Part shown: piece by piece, positions 30,117 to 41,063 of the stretch
Layout: each line of letters begins with the position of its first letter
Numbering within the stretch: the stretch's first letter is position 1
NCBI RefSeq assembly: GCF_945859705.1
Contig: NC_079136.1
Location: forward strand, 90,581,120 to 90,645,119
Reading direction: 5' to 3'
DNA from: Episyrphus balteatus
Lineage: Eukaryota > Arthropoda > Insecta > Diptera > Syrphidae
Length of the DNA: 64,000 nucleotides
The notes under the pieces: model-generated
Databases searched by the model: none
What the model saw: the letters and a program-made list of their open reading frames with translations, nothing else
Told to the model about the DNA's origin: nothing
Translations under genes and position numbers: made by a program

Positions 30117-30949
30117 GGGTTGGGGTCAAAATTCTGCCGGGGTCAAAATTCTTTTGTCAAAATTCTGCTTTCAAAATTCTGCTTTACAAAATTCTGCTTT
30201 CAAAATTCTGCTTTTTAAAATTCTGTTTTTCAAAATTCTGTTTTTCAAAATTCTGCTTTTCATAATTCTGCTTTTCAAAATTCTGCAAAAAATTAAAAAA
30301 GGGTTTAGAAAATGTTAAAAAGCGCGCGCTTTTTAACATTTTCCAAACCCTTTTTTAATTTTTTGCAAAATTCTGTAAAATCATCTTTTTGAAAAAATTA
30401 TCTGCTTATTTGATTACTTACCTACATAATTTGTCATTTTTTAAATGTGAATTAATTTTTGTTTTATAAATGAATACATTTGAAAATATTAAGAAAAGGT
30501 TTTTAATATTAAACATTTCCGAAAATAACTAAAAATTTATTAATTTATCAAATAAAGATGAATATTCAAAAATTTGAATAAGAAAAGGAATATACAACAT
30601 CGGTTCCAAGTAGTATACATATTTTATTTCAAAGAAAGTCAGTATATGCATTTCAAAAAATATTTGCGACACTTAAATAAAAAAATTTAGGAAAGTACCA
30701 ATGTTTAATTACATTAATGAGGTGTATTTTTCTTTAGCCAGCGCATATGCCATACAAAAAAAAAACAGAATTAGCAGAATTTTTTTGTTCAAATATAATG
30801 CTGGCAGAATTTTGAAAAGCAGAATTTTAAAAAGCAGAATTTTGAAAAACAGAATAGAAAAAAAGCAGAATTTTGAAAAACAGAATTTTCGCTGAAAAAG
30901 CAGAATTTTGAAAAGCAGAATTTTGAAGCCAGAATTTTGACCCGATCCC
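30117..30949. mobile_element. Foldback-like non-autonomous element, copy 1 (833 bp)
   Basis: Ends are inverted arrays of a ~15-bp unit (CAAAATTCTGCTTTT): about 11 copies reading forward at 30126-30300 and about 10 copies in reverse orientation at 30766-30942. The outer ends, GGGTTGGGGTCAAAATTCTG and the reverse of GGGATCGGGTCAAAATTCTG, form an imperfect inverted repeat. A 9-bp duplication GAATTTTTC flanks it. Inverted arrays of short repeats with 9-bp duplications are the signature of Drosophila Foldback-type elements, thought to be related to Mutator-like transposons. Next to the left array lies an 84-bp palindrome (30284-30367). The middle (30370-30700) is AT-rich and non-coding. Open frames in the arrays are low-complexity. 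Confidence 0.8.
30284..30367. repeat. 84-bp palindrome in Foldback copy 1 (one mismatch pair)
   Basis: Perfect except for A at 30307, whose partner C in CATTTTCCAAACCC would need G. Centre is AGCGCGCGCT. The second copy at 34854-34937 has G and is a perfect palindrome. Confidence 0.9.
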
Positions 30950-33900
30950 GAATTTTTCAACTCCAATTGAATTGTATGCGAAGGATATCGACTCACAGAG
31001 CACAAAAATGTATTTTCTATAAGTTTTGGACTTGTAGTTTTGTTTTTAGAGAATTTTGAATTTTGCAAGTTTTGATGTGTTTAGACGCTCGGTTAACGAG
31101 ATATGACGATTTAAACATTTTTAAAAGTGATTTTCTCCAAACGTGAATTTTTCAACTCCAATTGAATTGTATGCGAAGGATATCGACTCAGAGAGCACAA
31201 AAATGTATTTTCTATAAGTTTTGGACTTGTAGTTTTGTTTTTAGAGAATTTTGAATTTTGCAAAGTTTTGATGTGTTTAGACGCTCGGTTAACGAGATAT
31301 GACGATTTTAACATTTTTAAAAGTGATTTTCTCTAAACGTGAATTTTTCAACTCCAATTGAATTGTATGCGAAGGATATCGACTCACAGAGCACAAAAAT
31401 GTATTTTCTATAAGTTTTGGACTTGTAGTTTTGTTTTTAGAGGATTTTGAATTTTGCAAAGTTTTGATGTGTTTAGACGCTCGGTTAACGAGATATGACG
31501 ATTTAAACATTTTTAAAAGTGATTTTCTCTAAACGTGAATTATTCAACTCCAATTGAATTGTATGCGAAGGATATCGACTCACAGAGCACAAAAATGTAT
31601 TTTCTATAAGTTTTGGACTTGTAGTTTTGTTTTTAGAGAATTTTGAATTTTGCAAGTTTTGATGTGTTTAGACGCTCGGTTAACGAGATATGACGATTTA
31701 AACATTTTTAAAAGTGATTTTCTCCAAACGTGAATTTTTCAACTCCAATTGAATTGTATGCGAAGGATATCGACTCACAGAGCACGCTCGGTTAACGAGA
31801 TATGACGATTTAAACATTTTTAAAAGTGATTTTCTCCAAACGTGAATTTTTCAACTCCAATTGAATTGTATGCGAAGGATATCGACTCACAGAGCACAAA
31901 AATGTATTTTCTATAAGTTTTGGACTTGTAGTTTTGTTTTTAGAGAATTTTGAATTTTGCAAGTTTTGATGTGTTTAGACGCTCGGTTAACGAGATATGA
32001 CGATTTAAACATTTTTAAAAGTGATTTTCTCTAAACGTGAATTTTTCAACTCCAATTGAATTGAATGCGAAGGATATCGACTCACAGAGCACAAAAATGT
32101 ATTTTCTATAAGTTTTGGACTTGTAGTTTTGTTTTTAGAGAATTTTGAATTTTGCAAAGTTTTGATGTGTTTAGACGCTCGGTTAACGAGATATGACGAT
32201 TTAAACATTTTTAAAAGTGATTTTCTCCAAACGTGAATTTTTCAACTCCAATTGAATTGTATGCGAAGGATATCGACTCACAGAGCACAAAAATGTATTT
32301 TCTATAAGTTTTGGACTTGTAGTTTTGATTTGAGAGAATTTTGAATTTTGCAAGTTTTGATGTGTTTAGACGCTCGGTTAACGAGACATGACGATTTAAA
32401 CATTTTTAAAAGTGATTTTCTCCAAACGTGAATTTTTCAACTCCAATTGAATTGTATGCGAAGGATATCGACTCACAGAGCACAAAAATGTATTTTCTAT
32501 AAGTTTTGGACTTGTAGTTTTGTTTTTAGAGAATTTTGAATTTTGCAAAGTTTTGATGTGTTTAGACGCTCGGTTAACGAGATATGACGATTTAAACATT
32601 TTTAAAAGTGATTTTCTCCAAACGTGAATTTTTCAACTCCAATTGAACTGTATGCGAAGGATATCGACTCACAGAGCACAAAAATGTATTTTCTATAAGT
32701 TTTGGACTTGTAGTTTTGTTTTTAGAGAATTTTGAATTTTGCAAGTTTTGATGTGTTTAGACGCTCGGTTAACGAGATATGACGATTTAAACATTTTTAA
32801 AAGTGATTTTCTCTAAACGTGAATTTTTCAACTCCAATTGAATTGTATGCGAAGGATATCGACTCACAGAGCACAAAAATGTATTTTCTATAAGTTTTGG
32901 ACTTGTAGTTTTGTTTTTAGAGAATTTTGAATTTTGCAAGTTTTGATGTGTTTAGACGCTCGGTTAACGAGATATGATGATTTAAACATTTTTAAAAGTG
33001 ATTTTCTCCAAACGTGAATTTTTCAACTCCAATTGAATTGTATGCGAAGGAGCACAAAAATGTATTTTCTATAAGTTTTGGACTTGTAGTTTTGTTTTTA
33101 GAGAATTTTGAATTTTGCAAAGTTTTGATGTGTTTAGACGCTCGGTTAACGAGATATGACGATTTTAACATTTTTAAAAGTGATTTTCTCCAAACGTGAA
33201 TTTTTCAACTCCAATTGAATTGTATGCGAAGGATATCGACTCACAGAGCACAAAAATGTATTTTCTATAAGTTTTGGACTTGTAGTTTTGTTTTTAGAGA
33301 ATTTTGAATTTTGCAAAGTTTTGATGTGTTTAGACGCTCGGTTAACGAGATATGACGATTTAAACATTTTTAAAAGTGATTTTCTCCAAACGTGAATTTT
33401 TCAACTCCAATTGAATTGTATGCGAAGGATATCGACTCACAGAGCACTAAAATGTATTTTCTATAAGTTTTGGACTTGTAGTTTTGTTTTTAGAGAATTT
33501 TGAATTTTGCAAGTTTTGATGTGTTTAGACGCTCGGTTAACGAGATATGACGATTTAAACATTTTTAAAAGTGATTTTCTCTAAACGTGAATTTTTCAAC
33601 TCCAATTGAATTGTATGCGAAGGATATCGACTCACAGAGCACAAAAATGTATTTTCTATAAGTTTTGGACTTGTAGTTTTGTTTTTAGAGAATTTTGAAT
33701 TTTGCAAAATTTTGATGTGTTTAGACGCTCGGTTAACGAGATATGACGATTTAAACATTTTTAAAAGTGATTTTCTCCAAACGTGAATTTTTCAACTCCA
33801 ATTGAATTGTATGCGAAGGATATCGACTCACAGAGCACGCTCGGTTAACGAGATATGACGATTTAAACATTTTTAAAAGTGATTTTCTCCAAACGTGAAT

Positions 33901-34686
33901 TTTTCAACTCCAATTGAATTGTATGCGAAGGATATCGACTCACAGAGCACAAAAATGTATTTTCTATAAGTTTTGGACTTGTAGTTTTGTTTTTAGAGAA
34001 TTTTGAATTTTGCAAGTTTTGATGTGTTTAGACGCTCGGTTAACGAGATATGACGATTTAAACATTTTTAAAAGTGATTTTCTCCAAACGTGAATTTTTC
34101 AACTCCAATTGAATTGTATGCGAAGGATATCGACTCACAGAGCACAAAAATGTATTTTCTATAAGTTTTGGACTTGTAGTTTTGATTTGAGAGAATTTTG
34201 AATTTTGCAAGTTTTGATGTGTTTAGACGCTCGGTTAACGAGATATGACGATTTAAACATTTTTAAAAGTGATTTTCTCCAAACGTGAATTTTTCAACTC
34301 CAATTGAATTGTATGCGAAGGATATCGACTCACAGAGCACAAAAATGTATTTTCTATAAGTTTTGGACTTGTAGTTTTGTTTTTAGAGAATTTTGAATTT
34401 TGCAAAGTTTTGATGTGTTTAGACGCTCGGTTAACGAGATATGACGATTTAAACATTTTTAAAAGTGATTTTCTCCAAACGTGAATTTTTCAACTCCAAT
34501 TGAACTGTATGCGAAGGATATCGACTCACAGAGCACAAAAATGTATTTTCTATAAGTTTTGGACTTGTAGTTTTGTTTTTAGAGAATTTTGAATTTTGCA
34601 AGTTTTGATGTGTTTAGACGCTCGGTTAACGAGATATGACGATTTAAACATTTTTAAAAGTGATTTTCTCTAAACGTGAATTTTTC
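30950..34686 (+). repeat. Satellite array between the two Foldback copies
   Basis: Same orientation and monomer as elsewhere. Contains 112-bp deleted monomers with junctions at 31785 and 33838 and a monomer that lost 14 bp (GCGAAGGAGCAC near 33050). Several monomers share a GTTTTGATTTGAGAG variant (near 32330, 34190). Confidence 0.97.
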
Positions 34687-35519
34687 GGGTTGGGGTCAAA
34701 ATTCTGCCGGGGTCAAAATTCTTTTGTCAAAATTCTGCTTTCAAAATTCTGCTTTACAAAATTCTGCTTTCAAAATTCTGCTTTTTAAAATTCTGTTTTT
34801 CAAAATTCTGTTTTTCAAAATTCTGCTTTTCATAATTCTGCTTTTCAAAATTCTGCAAAAAATTAAAAAAGGGTTTGGAAAATGTTAAAAAGCGCGCGCT
34901 TTTTAACATTTTCCAAACCCTTTTTTAATTTTTTGCAAAATTCTGTAAAATCATCTTTTTGAAAAAATTATCTGCTTATTTGATTACTTACCTACATAAT
35001 TTGTCATTTTTTAAATGTGAATTAATTTTTGTTTTATAAATGAATACATTTGAAAATATTAAGAAAAGGTTTTTAATATTAAACATTTCCGAAAATAACT
35101 AAAAATTTATTAATTTATCAAATAAAGATGAATATTCAAAAATTTGAATAAGAAAAGGAATATACAACATCGGTTCCAAGTAGTATACATATTTTATTTC
35201 AAAGAAAGTCAGTATATGCATTTCAAAAAATATTTGCGACACTTAAATAAAAAAATTTAGGAAAGTACCAATGTTTAATTACATTAATGAGGTGTATTTT
35301 TCTTTAGCCAGCGCATATGCCATACAAAAAAAAAACAGAATTAGCAGAATTTTTTTGTTCAAATATAATGCTGGCAGAATTTTGAAAAGCAGAATTTTAA
35401 AAAGCAGAATTTTGAAAAACAGAATAGAAAAAAAGCAGAATTTTGAAAAACAGAATTTTCGCTGAAAAAGCAGAATTTTGAAAAGCAGAATTTTGAAGCC
35501 AGAATTTTGACCCGATCCC
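34687..35519. mobile_element. Foldback-like non-autonomous element, copy 2 (833 bp)
   Basis: Same length as the copy at 30117-30949, with the same flanking duplication and the same position within the monomer. The only difference I see is G at 34877 against A at 30307. Because flanking monomers also match at 4,570 bp, this is a product of satellite duplication, not a second transposition. Confidence 0.85.
34854..34937. repeat. Perfect 84-bp palindrome in Foldback copy 2
   Basis: Both 42-bp arms match completely by eye, centred on AGCGCGCGCT at 34891-34900 with no spacer. It would extrude as a cruciform or fold as a long hairpin in RNA. Confidence 0.92.
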
Positions 35520-38500
35520 GAATTTTTCAACTCCAATTGAATTGTATGCGAAGGATATCGACTCACAGAGCACAAAAATGTATTTTCTATAAGTTTTGGA
35601 CTTGTAGTTTTGTTTTTAGAGAATTTTGAATTTTGCAAGTTTTGATGTGTTTAGACGCTCGGTTAACGAGATATGACGATTTAAACATTTTTAAAAGTGA
35701 TTTTCTCCAAACGTGAATTTTTCAACTCCAATTGAATTGTATGCGAAGGATATCGACTCACAGAGCACAAAAATGTATTTTCTATAAGTTTTGGACTTGT
35801 AGTTTTGTTTTTAGAGAATTTTGAATTTTGCAAAGTTTTGATGTGTTTAGACGCTCGGTTAACGAGATATGACGATTTTAACATTTTTAAAAGTGATTTT
35901 CTCCAAACGTGAATTTTTCAACTCCAATTGAATTGTATGCGAAGGATATCGACTCACAGAGCACAAAAATGTATTTTCTATAAGTTTTGGACTTGTAGTT
36001 TTGTTTTTAGAGAATTTTGAATTTTGCAAAGTTTTGATGTGTTTAGACGCTCGGTTAACGAGATATGACGATTTAAACATTTTTAAAAGTGATTTTCTCC
36101 AAACGTGAATTTTTCAACTCCAATTGAATTGTATGCGAAGGATATCGACTCACAGAGCACAAAAATGTATTTTCTATAAGTTTTGGACTTGTAGTTTTGT
36201 TTTTAGAGAATTTTGAATTTTGCAAGTTTTGATGTGTTTAGACGCTCGGTTAACGAGATATGACGATTTAAACATTTTTAAAAGTGATTTTCTCTAAACG
36301 TGAATTTTTCAACTCCAATTGAATTGTATGCGAAGGATATCGACTCACAGAGCACAAAAATGTATTTTCTATAAGTTTTGGACTTGTAGTTTTGTTTTTA
36401 GAGAATTTTGAATTTTGCAAAGTTTTGATGTGTTTAGACGCTCGGTTAACGAGATATGACGATTTAAACATTTTTAAAAGTGATTTTCTCCAAACGTGAA
36501 TTTTTCAACTCCAATTGAACTGTATGCGAAGGATATCGACTCACAGAGCACAAAAATGTATTTTCTATAAGTTTTGGACTTGTAGTTTTGTTTTTAGAGA
36601 ATTTTGAATTTTGCAAGTTTTGATGTGTTTAGACGCTCGGTTAACGAGATATGACGATTTAAACATTTTTAAAAGTGATTTTCTCTAAACGTGAATTTTT
36701 CAACTCCAATTGAATTGTATGCGAAGGATATCGACTCACAGAGTACAAAAATGTATTTTCTATAAGTTTTGGACTTGTAGTTTTGTTTTTAGAGAATTTT
36801 GAATTTTGCAAGTTTTGATGTGTTTAGACGCTCGGTTAACGAGATATGACGATTTAAACATTTTTAAAAGTGATTTTCTCCAAACGTGAATTTTTCAACT
36901 CCAATTGAATTGTATGCGAAGGATATCGACTCACAGAGCACAAAAATGTATTTTCTATAAGTTTTGGACTTGTAGTTTTGTTTTTAGAGAATTTTGAATT
37001 TTGCAAAGTTTTGATGTGTTTAGACGCTCGGTTAACGAGATATGACGATTTTAACATTTTTAAAAGTGATTTTCTCCAAACGTGAATTTTTCAACTCCAA
37101 TTGAATTGTATGCGAAGGATATCGACTCACAGAGCACAAAAATGTATTTTCTATAAGTTTTGGACTTGTAGTTTTGTTTTTAGAGAATTTTGAATTTTGC
37201 AAAGTTTTGATGTGTTTAGACGCTCGGTTAACGAGATATGACGATTTAAACATTTTTAAAAGTGATTTTCTCCAAACGTGAATTTTTCAACTCCAATTGA
37301 ATTGTATGCGAAGGATATCGACTCACAGAGCACAAAAATGTATTTTCTATAAGTTTTGGACTTGTAGTTTTGATTTGAGAGAATTTTGAATTTTGCAAAG
37401 TTTTGATGTGTTTAGACGCTCGGTTAACGAGATATGACGATTTAAACATTTTTAAAAGTGATTTTCTCCAAACGTGAATTTTTCAACTCCAATTGAATTG
37501 TATGCGAAGGATATCGACTCACAGAGCACAAAAATGTATTTTCTATAAGTTTTGGACTTGTAGTTTTGTTTTTAGAGAATTTTGAATTTTGCAAGTTTTG
37601 ATGTGTTTAGACGCTCGGTTAACGAGATATGACGATTTAAACATTTTTAAAAGTGATTTTCTCTAAACGTGAATTTTTCAACTCCAATTGAATTGTATGC
37701 GAAGGATATCGACTCACAGAGCACAAAAATGTATTTTCTATAAGTTTTGGACTTGTAGTTTTGTTTTTAGAGAATTTTGAATTTTGCAAGTTTTGATGTG
37801 TTTAGACGCTCGGTTAACGAGATATGACGATTTAAACATTTTTAAAAGTGATTTTCTCCAAACGTGAATTTTTCAACTCCAATTGAATTGTATGCGAAGG
37901 ATATCGACTCACAGAGCACAAAAATGTATTTTCTATAAGTTTTGGACTTGTAGTTTTGTTTTTAGAGAATTTTGAATTTTGCAAGTTTTGATGTGTTTAG
38001 ACGCTCGGTTAACGAGATATGACGATTTAAACATTTTTAAAAGTGATTTTCTCTAAACGTGAATTTTTCAACTCCAATTGAATTGTATGCGAAGGATATC
38101 GACTCACAGAGCACAAAAATGTATTTTCTATAAGTTTTGGACTTGTAGTTTTGTTTTTAGAGAATTTTGAATTTTGCAAAGTTTTGATGTGTTTAGACGC
38201 TCGGTTAACGAGATATGACGATTTAAACATTTTTAAAAGTGATTTTCTCCAAACGTGAATTTTTCAACTCCAATTGAATTGTATGCGAAGGATATCGACT
38301 CACAGAGCACAAAAATGTATTTTCTATAAGTTTTGGACTTGTAGTTTTGTTTTTAGAGAATTTTGAATTTTGCAAAGTTTTGATGTGTTTAGACGCTCGG
38401 TTAACGAGATATGACGATTTAAACATTTTTAGAAGTGATTTTCTCCAAACGTGAATTTTTCAACTCTAATTGAATTGTATGCGAAGGATATCGACTCACA

Positions 38501-40420
38501 GAGCACAAAAATGTATTTTCTATAAGTTTTGGACTTGTAGTTTTGATTTGAGAGAATTTTGAATTTTGCAAAGTTTTGATGTGTTTAGACGCTCGGTTAA
38601 CGAGATATGACGATTTAAACATTTTTAAAAGTGATTTTCTCCAAACGTGAATTTTTCAACTCCAATTGAATTGTATGCGAAGGATATTGACTCACAGAGC
38701 ACAAAAATGTATTTTCTATAAGTTTTGGACTTGTAGTTTTGTTTTTAGAGAATTTTGAATTTTGCAAAGTTTTGATGTGTTTAGACGCTCGGTTAACGAG
38801 ATATGACGATTTAAACATTTTTAAAAGTGATTTTCTCCAAACGTAAATTTTTCAACTCCAATTGAATTGTATGCGAAGGATATCGACTCACAGAGCACAA
38901 AAATGTATTTTCTATAAGTTTTGGACTTGTAGTTTTGTTTTTAGAGAATTTTGAATTTTGCAAGTTTTGATGTGTTTAGACGCTCGGTTAACGAGATATG
39001 ACGATTTAAACATTTTTAAAAGTGATTTTCTCTAAACGTGAATTTTTCAACTCCAATTGAATTGTATGCGAAGGATATCGACTCACAGAGCACAAAAATG
39101 TATTTTCTATAAGTTTTGGACTTGTAGTTTTGTTTTTAGAGAATTTTGAATTTTGCAAGTTTTGATGTGTTTAGACGCTCGGTTAACGAGATATGACGAT
39201 TTAAACATTTTTAAAAGTGATTTTCTCCAAACGTGAATTTTTCAACTCCAATTGAATTGTATGCGAAGGATATCGACTCACAGAGCACAAAAATGTATTT
39301 TCTATAAGTTTTGGACTTGTAGTTTTGTTTTTAGAGAATTTTGAATTTTGCAAGTTTTGATGTGTTTAGACGCTCGGTTAACGAGATATGACGATTTAAA
39401 CATTTTTTAAAGTGATTTTCTCCAAACGTGAATTTTTCAACTACAATTGAATTGTATGCGAAGGATATCGACTCACAGAGCACAAAAATGTATTTTCTAT
39501 AAGTTTTGGACTTGTAGTTTTGTTTTTAGAGAATTTTGAATTTTGCAAAGTTTTGATGTGTTTAGACGCTCGGTTAACGAGATATGACGATTTAAACATT
39601 TTTAAAAGTGATTTTCTCCAAACGTGAATTTTTCAACTCCAATTGAATTGTATGCGAAGGATATCGACTCACAGAGCACAAAAATGTATTTTCTATAAGT
39701 TTTGGACTTGTAGTTTAGTTTTTAGAGAATTTTGAATTTTGTAAAGTTTTGATGTGTTTAGACGCTCGGTTAACGAGATATGACGATTTAAACATTTTTA
39801 AAAGTGATTTTCTCCAAACGTGAATTTTTCAACTCCAATTGAATTGTATGCGAAGGATATCGACTCACAGAGCACAAAAATGTATTTTCTATAAGTTTTG
39901 GACTTGTAGTTTTGTTTTTAGAGAATTTTGAATTTTGCAAGTTTTGATGTGTTTAGACGCTCGGTTAACGAGATATGACGATTTAAACATTTTTAAAAGT
40001 GATTTTCTCTAAACGTGAATTTTTCAACTCCAATTGAATTGTATGCGAAGGATATCGACTCACAGAGCACAAAAATGTATTTTCTATAAGTTTTGGACTT
40101 GTAGTTTTGTTTTTAGAGAATTTTGAATTTTGCAAGTTTTGATGTGTTTAGACGCTCGGTTAACGAGATATGACGATTTAAACATTTTTAAAAGTGATTT
40201 TCTCCAAACGTGAATTTTTCAACTCCAATTGAATTGTATGCGAAGGATATCGACTCACAGAGCACAAAAATGTATTTTCTATAAGTTTTGGACTTGTAGT
40301 TTTGTTTTTAGAGAATTTTGAATTTTGCAAAGTTTTGATGTGTTTAGACGCTCGGTTAACGAGATATGACGATTTAAACATTTTTAAAAGTGATTTTCTC
40401 CAAACGTGAATTTTTCAACT
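35520..40420 (+). repeat. Satellite array left of the retrotransposon
   Basis: About 25 monomers, 195 and 196 bp, often alternating. No 112-bp monomers here. Variants include GTTTTGATTTGAGAG near 37373 and 38543 and a single AACGTAAATTTTTC near 38841. The array is cut at phase 30-32 by the retrotransposon. Confidence 0.97.
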
Positions 40421-40531
40421 CCCCCTCGTCGGGTCTCCACCTTGCTGTTGGTGAGGGGGCTTACGCTCGAACCTCAAGCAGGCTAGTTTTCCCAGCTACC
40501 AGCTAGGGTTTGAGCAAACTAAGAGAGGCCC
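40421..40531 (+). ncRNA. Candidate HDV-like self-cleaving ribozyme at retrotransposon 5' end
   Basis: A nested double-pseudoknot can be drawn with all parts in HDV order: P1 CCCCCTC (40421-40427) with GAGGGGG (40453-40459); P2 GGGTCTC (40431-40437) with GAGGCCC (40525-40531, one G-U); P3 ACC (40439-40441) with GGT (40450-40452) closing an 8-nt loop; P4 GCTCGAACC (40465-40473) with GGTTTGAGC (40507-40515, one wobble pair); J4/2 with candidate catalytic C40519 in ACTAAG. Predicted cleavage is before 40421, which is the element/satellite junction. HDV-like ribozymes at the 5' end are known in R2, RTE and some LOA-group (Baggins) elements. No computation was run. Confidence 0.65.
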
Positions 40532-40835
40532 ACCCCTATGAATATATGGAAGAATTAACTAAATGAATACAACCATAGCGGGGATATACGCTAAACGGTC
40601 GGTAGAAGTCACGGCTGCCGGCTTAGGCTTTGCTTCGCGGTCTCAATACCGAGAGGAGGAGTCGCCAGTGACAACATTTTTTCATATTAACTTTTACTTT
40701 TTATCTCACCTGCTTATATCTTTTCTTTTATCTTTATCTTTTTTCCTTTTTTGTTTTCTTTTCTTTTCTTTTTCTTTATTTTCTTTCAGAACAAAAACAT
40801 ATAAGCAGAGAAACGAATTCTTAACTGATAGTATC
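40532..40835 (+). other. Retrotransposon 5' UTR
   Basis: Follows the ribozyme. It has a frame open from ATG 40563 into ORF1, but its encoded stretch is not protein-like (a TTTTCTTTT tract codes for Phe/Leu runs at about 40676-40785). The ATG at 40836 is preferred for ORF1. The pyrimidine tract followed by CTTTCAG (near 40783-40789) looks like a splice acceptor, perhaps by chance. Confidence 0.5.
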
Positions 40836-40964
40836 ATGGAAAATACTAAGAAACTTCAGCTAACTGAGGAGGAGGAGAATTTACTTCTCGATCCGTTCTC
40901 AAACCTAGACATGGAGGACGGAGCCAGCGCGATAGACGTCGATGATAGCGCCAGCATGATATGA
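40836..40964 (+). pseudogene. 5' part of retrotransposon ORF1, ended by an in-frame TGA
   Basis: Codes for 42 acidic residues starting MENTKKLQLTEEEENLLL. The TGA at 40962-40964 is in the same frame as the main ORF1 (41064 onward), and the 33 codons between are open and Ser/Arg-rich. One base change (for example CGA to TGA) would explain it. Readthrough is the alternative. Confidence 0.65.
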
Positions 40965-41063
40965 TCCGTTGCGAGCTCCAACTTCTCTAACTCGTCAAGG
41001 CGGAGTAGAATCTCTACCTGTAAGAGAACAATCCGGAGGTTAGGAAAGCTGGACTGGGACCAG

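Larger units (their letters stand above)
27114..31306 (+). repeat. Duplicated ~4.2-kb satellite block, copy A (with Foldback element)
   Basis: Its monomer marks match copy B (31307-35876). The first part is offset by 4,193 bp (27114/31307, 27812/32005, 28203/32396), the later part by 4,570 bp (28985/33555, 29683/34253, 30117/34687, 31111/35681). The 377-bp change equals two monomers minus a 14-bp deletion, gained or lost near 32.8-33.1 kb. Together the blocks are a tandem duplication that copied the Foldback insertion and its flanks. Confidence 0.8.
31307..35876 (+). repeat. Duplicated ~4.2-kb satellite block, copy B (with Foldback element)
   Basis: Second member of the tandem duplication described for 27114-31306; 377 bp longer than copy A because of two additional monomers, one of them with the 14-bp loss. 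Sequence after about 35890 no longer follows copy A's continuation. Confidence 0.8.

Noticed and set aside
30106..30318. Frames of 64-119 codons in the Foldback arrays (also 30701-31068, 34676-34888, 35271-35638)
   Set aside because: They translate the 15-bp repeat (KILLFKILL or SRILKSRIL patterns); low complexity only.
40563..40835. ORF1 start at 40563
   Set aside because: The stretch before 40836 contains a pyrimidine tract coding for Phe/Leu runs; the MENTKKLQLTEEEE start looks more like protein.
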